DNA of 14,262 bases from an uncultured Collinsella sp. (lineage in GTDB: Bacteria; Actinomycetota; Coriobacteriia; Coriobacteriales; Coriobacteriaceae), in assembly GCA_900549195.1 (NCBI GenBank), contig URNK01000027.1:1-14262 (forward strand), given 5' to 3'. Made by a program: the position numbers and the translations under genes. Positions 1 to 6,483 of the stretch are shown piece after piece (position 1 is the stretch's first letter; each line of letters opens with the position of its first letter). The notes under the pieces are model-generated. The model was not told the DNA's origin. It did not search any database and worked only from the letters and a program-made list of their open reading frames with translations.

Positions 1-47
1 GAGATGAGCGCTAGTCTCGTGGGCTCGGAGATGTGTATAAGAGACAG
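1..47. other. Illumina Nextera P7-side adapter (library artefact)
   Basis: Not biological sequence. Positions 1-5 are the last bases of the P7 oligo, 6-13 (gagcgcta) are the index (i7 read TAGCGCTC, which I recall as Nextera N723), 14-28 are the P7-side read primer site, and 29-47 are the 19-bp Tn5 mosaic end (agatgtgtataagagacag). Translation of this stretch gives the peptide LVGSEMCIRDR, a known adapter-derived contaminant of protein databases. Genome sequence starts at 48. Confidence 0.97.
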
Positions 48-1024
48 GTGCGGGGCATCGACGCCCAGCAGATCGTATAGGTTTCCAAACATGAGGTCCA
101 AGTCGAGCACGGCGGCGCGCAAACCCAACAGCGACGCCGCATGCGCCATGGTGGCAACGATCGTCGACTTGCCGCAACCGCCCGAACCCGAAACGGCGCA
201 GACGACCGGTGCCCGACGCGACGGAATCGAAGCGTCCGCCGACAGCGCAGGGGCTGACGGTGCGGGAACCGGCGACACAGACGCGGGCGATAACATCCCC
301 GTCTCCCCCGCCGCGGTCACGTGCCGAGCCCAAGCCGGCATGGCAGGCTGCCTGGGCTGCGGTTCCGAAGCCAAAGACGCAGCGGCACACGGCTCGCCAG
401 CCCCGGCAAAACCCTCGACCTCATCGAGCTCATCGGCCAGATTTATGCCGTGCACGTATCCCATATCTTCAGCCAGAACGTCATCGCCATACGGTACCGG
501 CCCTCCAGCGTCATCGTATGCAAGGGGGTCCCGGGGGCGCCGACCATGCTCGGCTTCCGCTTTTCCATATTCATCAACACGCGGGCCTCTTGTAGCGCGA
601 GGCGCCCCGGGTTCCCTATCAACAAAAGCATCGGGCTCAATCGTCCTGCGTCGATCGGAATCAACCGTTCCCTCACCCGCACGCCCGTTGCCGCACAAAC
701 TGTGCGCAGCGATGACCTCGGTCGCCCCCGCGCGAAACAGCCCTTCGATATCCGACGGGTCGAGTGTCTCGATCAACACGACGACGCGACTTACACGGCC
801 CTCGGCCGTCAGGCGCGCAACGGTCTTCCGCACGTCTTCGGTATCGAACAGAGACGCCGCAATGATGGCGGCACCGCGGTGCGACGGAAACGCCCGCGCC
901 ATGGATACCAGCCCGTCCAGGTCGCCCACGCGAAGTACCTGCGCGCCACATCGCGGCCCTCGACTTCCTGCTGTAGCAGCCCGTAATCGCCGCACGCGCA
1001 GCACGCAAGCCAGATCGCCTTCAT
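48..1024 (-). CDS. cpaE: CpaE/TadZ-like Tad pilus assembly ATPase, partial, with apparent frameshift
   Basis: A CpaE/TadZ-type protein of the MinD/ParA ATPase superfamily, which positions the Tad (Flp) pilus secretion machine at the membrane. The ATG at 1022-1024 overlaps the cpaB stop by one base (TGATG), with GGAGG 9 nt upstream, and opens MKAIWLACCACGDYGLL. That frame hits a stop near 809. From about 945 downward the convincing protein lies in another frame: VLRVGDLDGLVSMARAF, then a receiver-like region (VVVLIETLDPSDIEGLF), a long Ala/Pro/Gly/acidic linker, and the ATPase P-loop GSGGCGKST near 150-185 followed by LDLDLMFGNLYDLLG. Adding one base within 941-949 (plus strand gcgcgccac) joins the frames as EGRDVAAQVLRVGD. 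The P-loop has Ser where the deviant Walker A signature lysine would be expected, as is seen in some TadZ proteins. The gene is cut by the contig end, so the rest of the ATPase domain is missing. The indel may be real or an error in thin coverage. cpaF would be expected next. Confidence 0.8.
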
Positions 1025-1683
1025 CACTCGTCGCCTCCGCTCTTTTTGCCGCGCGCCGTGGCGGGAATCGTCAAGCTGACAGTTCCCTTTCCCGAGGCTC
1101 CCAGCAATTCCTTGACGTCTTCGGGGTCTGCCGCCAGCGTCACCCACTCGATCTTGCCTTCACGCGTGGTGCCGGCATCTTCGCTGGTATCGATCACGTA
1201 CGCTCCGCACAAACGATCGGTCACGCCATCTTTTTGCACGTACACGTCCACATAGCTGCCCACGCCCGTGGCGCCGCCGACCGAGTGCTCGGCATCGACC
1301 GCCACCGAAACGGCAACCTTGCCTTTAGGCACCTCGAGCTTGTGACTCTCGGCCTTGGTGTAGACATTGCAAATCACGGCATTTTTTGGAATGCGCGAGG
1401 TCGTCACGTCGCCGCGCACCTGACGCAGCTCGGTCGCCGCATCACGCGGCAACAGACTCGCCAGCCATTCCTGAGTTATGACATTAGTCTCGTCGAGGGT
1501 CTCGCCCACATCGATATCGCGCGCCGCGACGCACACCTCAACGCGGTCGCCGCCGTATTTTGCCAAAGTCTCGGCCTGGGCCTGCTCGGCTTGCGAGCGG
1601 ATCGACGAGCCGTAAACCATGCAGAGCAGAGCAGCGAGCACGCCCGCGACCAGACTGATGGCGATGCGCTTGCTCTTGTTCAC
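1024..1683 (-). CDS. cpaB: CpaB/RcpC-like Tad pilus assembly protein (SAF domain)
   Basis: CpaB family protein of the Tad/Flp pilus system, which associates with the outer parts of the secretion channel. The 219-residue protein starts VNKSKRIAISLVAGVLAALL: a short basic N-terminus and one hydrophobic segment at about residues 7-25, consistent with a membrane anchor. A SAF-like domain follows at about 47-73 (VCVAARDIDVGETLDETN). The rest is a beta-rich CpaB/RcpC-type region with PKGKVAVSVAVDAEHSVGG and GSYVDVYV. I chose GTG at 1683 because AGAGGAG lies 5 nt upstream. An ATG at 1698 in the same frame lies inside or before that ribosome-binding site and has none of its own. The stop overlaps the cpaE start (TGATG), implying translational coupling. 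At 219 residues it is on the short side for CpaB. Confidence 0.82.
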   Translation of the reverse strand: MNKSKRIAISLVAGVLAALLCMVYGSSIRSQAEQAQAETLAKYGGDRVEVCVAARDIDVGETLDETNVITQEWLASLLPRDAATELRQVRGDVTTSRIPKNAVICNVYTKAESHKLEVPKGKVAVSVAVDAEHSVGGATGVGSYVDVYVQKDGVTDRLCGAYVIDTSEDAGTTREGKIEWVTLAADPEDVKELLGASGKGTVSLTIPATARGKKSGGDE

Positions 1684-1883
1684 GGCCGCTCCTCTCATGG
1701 CAGTGCCGGGCGAATGCCCGTACCACCATTGTCTGGGCGGTCAGAGTGCAAAGCGGCGCAATCGCGATCTTGGTTTTCGATGTCAAACCAATCGCCGACC
1801 AAAAGCTGACCAGCCCGTCAAGCTCATGGCAAGGTTTTGGTCAGCACGTCAGCAAACTGCATGTTTCGAGGCTTTTCCGCAGC
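1684..1883. other. Intergenic region upstream of cpaB
   Basis: About 200 bp between cpaB and the rsgA terminator with no convincing gene. A perfect -35 hexamer (TTGACA on the minus strand near 1781-1786) lacks a good -10 at standard spacing. GCTGACC at 1805-1811 and GGTCAGC at 1839-1845 form a 7-nt inverted repeat of unknown meaning. The upstream part of the pilus operon is not here, so cpaB appears to be the first gene of this transcript. Confidence 0.4.
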
Positions 1884-1918
1884 AAAAAAGCCGTCTCCCG
1901 AACAGTTGGGAGACGGCT
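1884..1918 (-). terminator. Rho-independent terminator of rsgA
   Basis: An 11-bp perfect stem, agccgtctccc at 1889-1899 and gggagacggct at 1908-1918, with an 8-nt loop. On the minus strand it is followed by six T residues (complement of 1884-1889). It lies 17 bp after the rsgA stop codon and ends that transcript before cpaB. Confidence 0.92.
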
Positions 1919-1935
1919 GTCATAGGAAAAATCAA

Positions 1936-3120
1936 TTACAGATGAACATCGGGATCGAGTATTTGAGCGCTCACGCGCATGGATGACGCCAGGTTTTGGA
2001 ACGTTTCCAGCCGCAGGCTGTCGATCTGCCCGGCGTCCTCGGCCTCGCGAACGGCGCAGCCCGGCTCATGGGTATGTGTGCAATCGCCAAACCGGCACGC
2101 GCGCGATGCCTCGACAATCTCGGGGAAGGCGCGCGCCAGACCCCGCTCGTGACCCACGAGCGGTAGACTGCGCAGGCCCGGGGCATCGGCGATCACGCCG
2201 GCGTCGCCCGGCAGCGCCACCATCACGCGCGCGACGGTAGTGTGACGGCCCTGGTCGTCGCGTTCGCGCACACCGCCGGTCGCCAACGTATCGTGGCCCA
2301 GCAGTGCATTGAGCAGCGTCGACTTGCCGGCACCCGACTCGCCCAGAATCATGGCGCAGCTCCCGGCAGGCACGCAGGCACGGACCTCGTCCAGGCCGCG
2401 GCCCTCGGCAGAGGACGTCACGATCACGCGCACGTCCGGACCCACCAGGCGGCGCACGCGGTCCAGATCGCGCTCGAGCTCCTCGGCATCGCAGCGGTCA
2501 GCTTTGGTAAGCACCACCACCGGCTCGGCATCGCAGTCAAGCGCCAACACCAGCGAGCGCGCCACGCGGTCGAGCAGCACCTCACCGGCACCGAGCGCCT
2601 GCACGATTAGCACGCTATCCACGTTGGAGCAGAGCACCTGGCGCTCTCCACGGGCACGGCCGCGCCGTACGAGCTTTGAGCGTTGGCGCGGCAGCACGCA
2701 CTCAATCACGCCCATATCGTGCCCGGGAGCGCGGCGCACCGCCACACGGTCGCCCACGGCAGGCAGCAGGACCTCGTCCTCGCCGCGCGACTTGGCAAAC
2801 CCCACGGCATGCTCGGCGCGGAAGGTATCGTCGGCAGTCGCCACCAGCGGAAACCCGCGATCCAGGCGTATAACGGCACCCAGCCGCATCTGCTCGGGCT
2901 CCTCGGCATGTGCGCAGAAATCATCAAAGGCAGTCTGCTGGGCTTCATCGACCGGCAGATCATCAAACGCCGGGACATCCTGCAGCGCATCGAGCCCCGG
3001 TACGCTCGCCAACAACTCCTCGGCAGACGCGGGGGCCTCGGTCGCAAGCTTCCGACGACGATCGCGCTTAGCCCGCGCCCCCGTCGTCTTTTTCTTCGCT
3101 TTAGCTTTAGCCTTAGCCAC
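1936..3120 (-). CDS. rsgA: Ribosome small subunit-dependent GTPase RsgA
   Basis: RsgA (YjeQ/YloQ) is a circularly permuted GTPase that acts in late maturation of the 30S subunit. In the 394-residue protein the permuted motif order is clear: G4 TKAD at 205-208, then the P-loop GESGAGKST at 260-268, the G2 region GRHTT, and G3 DAPG at 312-315. The C-terminal zinc site is CRFGDCTHTHEPGC with Cys342, Cys347, His349 and Cys355. An OB-fold region precedes the GTPase (about 80-147). The N-terminus is a strongly basic tail of Lys/Ala/Arg followed by an acidic stretch, about 70 residues more than compact RsgA proteins. The open frame extends further upstream, but I chose GTG at 3120 because GGGAGG sits 5 nt before it and the extra 38 residues look unrelated and run into the upstream terminator. 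It is a single-gene unit between two terminators. Confidence 0.95.
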   Translation of the reverse strand: MAKAKAKAKKKTTGARAKRDRRRKLATEAPASAEELLASVPGLDALQDVPAFDDLPVDEAQQTAFDDFCAHAEEPEQMRLGAVIRLDRGFPLVATADDTFRAEHAVGFAKSRGEDEVLLPAVGDRVAVRRAPGHDMGVIECVLPRQRSKLVRRGRARGERQVLCSNVDSVLIVQALGAGEVLLDRVARSLVLALDCDAEPVVVLTKADRCDAEELERDLDRVRRLVGPDVRVIVTSSAEGRGLDEVRACVPAGSCAMILGESGAGKSTLLNALLGHDTLATGGVRERDDQGRHTTVARVMVALPGDAGVIADAPGLRSLPLVGHERGLARAFPEIVEASRACRFGDCTHTHEPGCAVREAEDAGQIDSLRLETFQNLASSMRVSAQILDPDVHL

Positions 3121-3164
3121 AAACGCCTCCCAGCAGCCAAAATCACAACTGAGCAGGTATTTTA

Positions 3165-3202
3165 AATCAAAAAGAGCTGGCCGGGCAAAGCCCGACCAGC
3201 TC
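3165..3202 (-). terminator. Rho-independent terminator downstream of the cation ATPase
   Basis: Stem 3174-3186 with 3190-3202 (12 pairs, one C/A mismatch), loop aaa. On the minus strand it is followed by TTTTTGATTT. It ends minus-strand transcription from the ATPase about 45 bp before the rsgA start, so rsgA must use a promoter in or next to this short gap. A TAAAAT box (complement near 3160) is a weak -10 candidate. Confidence 0.85.
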
Positions 3203-3261
3203 ACAAACTTTCCCTCAGCCCTTTTCATCCGCACGGGAGAAAAGCCAACAAGGATACCGCA

Positions 3262-3349
3262 GGGCCCGCCCCGGAAGCCCTTTCTCCCGAACGATCCCGC
3301 AGCGCGAAGCGCGAGGACCAGTGAGGGAGAAAGGGCGTGGGGCGGGCCC
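3262..3349. repeat. Large imperfect palindromic element (REP-like)
   Basis: Two long arms, 3262-3288 and 3325-3349, pair as 11 bp (gggcccgcccc with ggggcgggccc), a small 4x2 internal loop, then 12 bp (gccctttctccc with gggagaaagggc). The 36-nt centre holds a further small hairpin, gcgc-gaa-gcgc at 3302-3312. The element starts 12 bp after the ATPase stop codon, so it lies in the ATPase 3' UTR. It has no T-run on either side and is not a standard terminator. Its form fits an intergenic palindromic repeat (REP/BIME type) or a 3'-end RNA stabiliser. Copy number in the genome cannot be judged from one window. Confidence 0.75.
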
Positions 3350-3360
3350 GGACGAGTACG

Positions 3361-6042
3361 CTACTCTTTCTCCACAGCGCGCATGATCGCCTTGTAGATC
3401 TCCATCAGCGGGATGATCAGGAAGGCCAGGCCCAGCGCGGCAAGAACGCCCTTGAGCTCAAGCGTCACAGGGCCAAAGAACATCTCGGCAAGCGTCGGCT
3501 GTACGGTCACGATCACCGTCAGCACCAGCGCCAGCGCAGCGGAAGCCCACAGCCACTTGTTCTGCTTCTTCATGGTGAACAGCGACGCACGACGGCTGCG
3601 CATATTGAAGCAGTGGAAAATCTCGACCATGTTGAGCGTGATGAACGCCATCATCACGCCTTCCTCGTCGGCATTGCCGGCGATCATATCAGCGATGTGA
3701 ATGTAGCCCATGTCAAAGTACACGCCCACAAAGAAGCTCGCCAGCACCAGCGCGGTGATGATCAGACCCTGGACCACGCAGTCCAGACCCATATGTCCGG
3801 CGAAGACACCGTCCTTAGCGTTGCGCGGCTTGCGCTTCATAATGTCGCCCTCGGCGTCCTCCATGCCCAGCGCGAGCGCGGGGAAACAGTCGGTAACCAG
3901 GTTCACCCACAGCAGCTGCACCGGCTGGAAGATGGTAAAGCCGATGAGCGTGGCGATAAACACCGAGAAGACCTCGGCAAGGTTTGCCGAAAGCAGGAAC
4001 TGGATGACCTTGCGGATGTTGTCGTAGATGCGACGGCCCTCTTCGCAGGCACCGATGATGGTGGCGAAGTTGTCATCGGCAAGCACCATGTCGGCGACGT
4101 TCTTGGTGACGTCGGTACCGGTGATGCCCATGCCAACGCCGATGTCGGCGCGCTTGATGGACGGGGCGTCGTTGACGCCGTCGCCCGTCATGGCCACGAT
4201 CTGGTCGCGCGACTTCCAAGCCTCGACGATGCGGGTCTTGTGCTCGGGCTGAACGCGGGCGTACACGCCGTAGTCCTCGATGTGCGCGTCGAGTTCCTCG
4301 TCGCTCATGCGGTCGAGGTCGGCGCCCGTGATGGCCTGGCTGCGATCGGTGACGATACCCAGCTGCTTGGCGATGGCCACGGCGGTGTCGATGTGGTCGC
4401 CCGTAATCATGACGGTGCGGATACCGGCATCGTGGGCCTCGCGGATGGCGTCGGCGACCTCGGGGCGGACCGGGTCAATCATGCCGGACAGGCCGCAGAA
4501 GACCAGGTCGTGCTCGAGCGCAGCGGGGCTGCAGTCGGCCGGGACCTCGGTGTAGGTGCGGCTTGCCAGCGCCAGCACGCGCAGGGCCTCGTCGGCCATG
4601 GCCTTGTTGGCGGCCACGAGCTCGGCGCGACGCTCCTCGGTCAGCGGAACGACCTTGTCGCCCTCGTAGATATGGGTGCACAGGCCGATCACCACGTCGG
4701 GCGCGCCCTTGGTGTACTGCTCATACTCGCCGTCCAGGGTCTCGACGACCACGGACATCATCTTGCGGCCCGAGTCAAACGGGGCCTCGCCCACGCGCGG
4801 ATGCTCGGCAGTCAGGCCAGTGAGCCCCGCCTTGCCGGCATCGTTGACGAGCGCACACTCGGTCGGCTCACCCACGGCCTCGCCCAGCTCCTCGTCCCAC
4901 TGGGCGTCGGAGCACAGAGCCATGCCGGCCAGGAACTTCTCCTTAGGCGCAGCGAGCTCGTGCTTGACGACGGTCATCTTGTTCTGGGTGAGGGTACCGG
5001 TCTTGTCGGAGCAGATGGTCTGCGTGCAGCCAAGGGTCTCGACGGCAGAGAGCTTGCGGATAATCGCCTGACGCTTGGCCATCTTGGTCACGCCGAGCGA
5101 CAGCACGATGGTCACAACGGCAACCAGGCCCTCGGGGATGGCGGCGACGGCAAGCGAGACAGCGACCATAAAGGTGTCGAGCAGCGCGGTCGGATCGGTG
5201 AGAACGTTGCCCACGCCGTGGCGGATGATGTCGACGCCAAAGATGACGACGCAGATGACGATAACCATGATGGTGAGGATGCGGCTGAGCTCGGCGAGCT
5301 TCACCTGCAGCGGCGTGAGCTCTTCCTTGGCCTCGGCCAGGGCGCCGGCGATCTTGCCCATCTCGGTGTTCATACCGGTGCCGACCACGACGGCGCGACC
5401 GCGGCCGTATACCACGGTGGAACCCATGTAGCACATGTTCTTGCGGTCGCCGAGCGGCACGTCGTCGGTGCCGGCGGCGAGCTCAATGACGTTGGCATGC
5501 TTCTCGACGGGCACGGACTCGCCGGTAAGGGCGGCCTCCTCGATCTTCATCGTGGCGCTCTCGAGCACACGGCAGTCGGCCGGGACGGAGTCGCCCGCCT
5601 CGAGCATGATCACATCGCCGGGCACGAGCTCGGCGCTCGGCAGGTGCACGAGCTTGCCGTCGCGCAGCACCTTGGACTGCGCCGCGCTCATCTCCTGCAG
5701 GGCCTCGAGAGCCTCCTCGCTTTTAGCCTCCTGGACCACGCCCAGCACCGAGTTGACGATAACGACGAACATGATGATGGCGACATCGGCAAAGTCCGCC
5801 TCGCCCTTGACCATGCCCGTGAGCGCGCTGATGACGGCGGCAACGATCAGCATGATGACCATGGGGTCGGCCATCTGCTCAAAGAAGCGCTTCCACAGCG
5901 GCGTCTTCTCGGCTTCCTCGAGCTTGTTAGGGCCTGTCTTAGCGAGGCGCGACGACGCCTCGTCGTCGCTCAGGCCGAGGTTCTCATCGACACCTTGGTC
6001 GCTGAGCACCTCCGCCGCGGCGGACAGGTATTCCTTTTGCAT
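3361..6042 (-). CDS. Calcium-transporting P-type (P2) ATPase
   Basis: An 893-residue P-type ATPase of the SERCA/PMCA-like P2 class that exports divalent cations, most likely Ca2+, across the cytoplasmic membrane. Motifs in order: actuator-loop TGES at 173-176, M4 AAIPEGL with Glu304, phosphorylation site DKTGT with Asp346, nucleotide-binding KGAP at 445-448, TGD at 547-549, and hinge GDGVNDAP at 620-627. Ca2+ ligands of SERCA are conserved: M5 SANLAE (Asn687, Glu690) and M6 NLVTD (Asn714, Thr717, Asp718). Presence of the M5 glutamate suggests more of site I is kept than in one-site PMCA-type pumps. Ten transmembrane segments are expected. The ATG at 6042 has AGGAGGGG 7 nt upstream, and that sequence is locked in a leader hairpin (see 6050..6151). 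It is a monocistronic unit divergent from pyk. Substrate is inferred from ligand residues; Mn2+ is possible. Confidence 0.93.
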   Translation of the reverse strand: MQKEYLSAAAEVLSDQGVDENLGLSDDEASSRLAKTGPNKLEEAEKTPLWKRFFEQMADPMVIMLIVAAVISALTGMVKGEADFADVAIIMFVVIVNSVLGVVQEAKSEEALEALQEMSAAQSKVLRDGKLVHLPSAELVPGDVIMLEAGDSVPADCRVLESATMKIEEAALTGESVPVEKHANVIELAAGTDDVPLGDRKNMCYMGSTVVYGRGRAVVVGTGMNTEMGKIAGALAEAKEELTPLQVKLAELSRILTIMVIVICVVIFGVDIIRHGVGNVLTDPTALLDTFMVAVSLAVAAIPEGLVAVVTIVLSLGVTKMAKRQAIIRKLSAVETLGCTQTICSDKTGTLTQNKMTVVKHELAAPKEKFLAGMALCSDAQWDEELGEAVGEPTECALVNDAGKAGLTGLTAEHPRVGEAPFDSGRKMMSVVVETLDGEYEQYTKGAPDVVIGLCTHIYEGDKVVPLTEERRAELVAANKAMADEALRVLALASRTYTEVPADCSPAALEHDLVFCGLSGMIDPVRPEVADAIREAHDAGIRTVMITGDHIDTAVAIAKQLGIVTDRSQAITGADLDRMSDEELDAHIEDYGVYARVQPEHKTRIVEAWKSRDQIVAMTGDGVNDAPSIKRADIGVGMGITGTDVTKNVADMVLADDNFATIIGACEEGRRIYDNIRKVIQFLLSANLAEVFSVFIATLIGFTIFQPVQLLWVNLVTDCFPALALGMEDAEGDIMKRKPRNAKDGVFAGHMGLDCVVQGLIITALVLASFFVGVYFDMGYIHIADMIAGNADEEGVMMAFITLNMVEIFHCFNMRSRRASLFTMKKQNKWLWASAALALVLTVIVTVQPTLAEMFFGPVTLELKGVLAALGLAFLIIPLMEIYKAIMRAVEKE

Positions 6043-6049
6043 ATAGAGT

Positions 6050-6151
6050 CCCCTCCTGGGATTCGGGCCACTCAGCAGATTGATGCCCGATCATAATTCC
6101 CAGGAGAAGGGCAAGGGCTCATCAAGGCTGCCGTGCTGAGCGGCAGTTGAT
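6050..6151 (-). promoter_or_regulatory. Candidate cis-regulatory leader RNA of the ATPase (kissing hairpins, hidden SD)
   Basis: Read on the minus strand. Hairpin P1 pairs 6147-6151 with 6121-6125 and 6141-6146 with 6128-6133 (AUCAA-CUGCCG over CGGCAG-CC-UUGAU), leaving a 7-nt loop CUCAGCA (6140-6134). A second stem pairs 6098-6106 with 6053-6061 (CUCCUGGGA with UCCCAGGAG) and so masks most of the AGGAGGGG ribosome-binding site. Inside it, UCGGGC (6090-6085) pairs with GCCCGA (6068-6063), closing a loop with UGCUGAG (6077-6071), the exact complement of the P1 loop. The same loop contains a second AUCAA (6084-6080) that can compete for UUGAU of P1, giving an alternative fold. This looks like a translational riboswitch or thermosensor-like switch. 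I do not recognise the class: the yybP-ykoY GGGGAGUAG core is absent. Folding was done by eye. Confidence 0.55.
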
Positions 6152-6160
6152 AGTGGAGCT

Positions 6161-6190
6161 ATGGTACCCCAAAGCAACGCGTCTAGCCAA
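6161..6190 (-). promoter_or_regulatory. Weak candidate promoter of the cation ATPase
   Basis: On the minus strand TTGGCT (6190-6185), 18 bp, TACCAT (6166-6161). The match is modest (4 of 6 in each box), but the implied start near 6154 falls just before the first base of the P1 hairpin, giving a leader of about 110 nt made almost entirely of the structured element. Confidence 0.3.
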
Positions 6191-6389
6191 AACAATCCAT
6201 TTGGAAATATGGTCCATAAGCAACGGTGCAGACCGTGTGATGCTCAATACTGATAAAACGTTTTTTCTTCGGCGCATCATCAAATTGAAATATCGCCCAG
6301 ATAGCAGCGGTTAGAACGGTTGGTAAAGTTTTTGCATATACCGTTTTTCCGCAAAAAATGAACTTCTAATTCGGCATACGGTCGATTTT
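6191..6389. other. Divergent ATPase-pyk intergenic region
   Basis: No gene is evident. The stretch is AT-rich compared with the flanks and holds two short palindromes, TATGG-T-CCATA at 6208-6218 and ACGGT-gcag-ACCGT at 6223-6236, either of which could be an operator. A/T runs at 6260-6266, 6329-6333, 6344-6358 and 6385-6391 suggest bent or easily melted DNA upstream of the pyk promoter. Confidence 0.4.
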
Positions 6390-6420
6390 TTGGGGTATTC
6401 GGACGCCATTTCGTTATAAT
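6390..6420 (+). promoter_or_regulatory. Promoter of pyk
   Basis: Perfect -10 box TATAAT at 6415-6420. The -35 is poor: TTGGGG at 6390-6395 gives a 19-bp spacer. A/T runs upstream may act as an UP-like element. Transcription would start near 6427, leaving a leader of about 57 nt before the pyk start, without evident structure. Confidence 0.6.
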
Positions 6421-6483
6421 CAACTCGGTTTTATTTCTTATGGTTTATCTATCAGCGCAAGACGATGTCAGATGGAGGTCTGA

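Noticed and set aside
1538..1786. A small minus-strand frame overlapping the start of cpaB
   Set aside because: Out of frame with cpaB, TTG start without a ribosome-binding site, arginine-rich shadow composition.
4..1809. A 601-codon plus-strand open frame
   Set aside because: It begins in the adapter and is antisense to cpaE and cpaB. Its protein is low-complexity Ser/Arg/Ala with no family likeness, an effect of high GC.
3121..3234. N-terminal extension of RsgA
   Set aside because: The frame is open, but the extension would be read across the upstream terminator region and a strong ribosome-binding site precedes the GTG at 3120.
3337..6096. A 919-codon plus-strand open frame opposite the ATPase
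   Set aside because: It is rich in His/Asp/Gly/Leu, as is typical of antisense frames of high-GC genes, has no motif, and the minus strand carries an unmistakable P-type ATPase.
6043..6151. yybP-ykoY (Mn2+), M-box (Mg2+) or NiCo riboswitch in the ATPase leader
   Set aside because: I cannot find the conserved yybP-ykoY core GGGGAGUAG, and the two-hairpin kissing layout does not match what I know of M-box or NiCo. An Rfam search would settle this.
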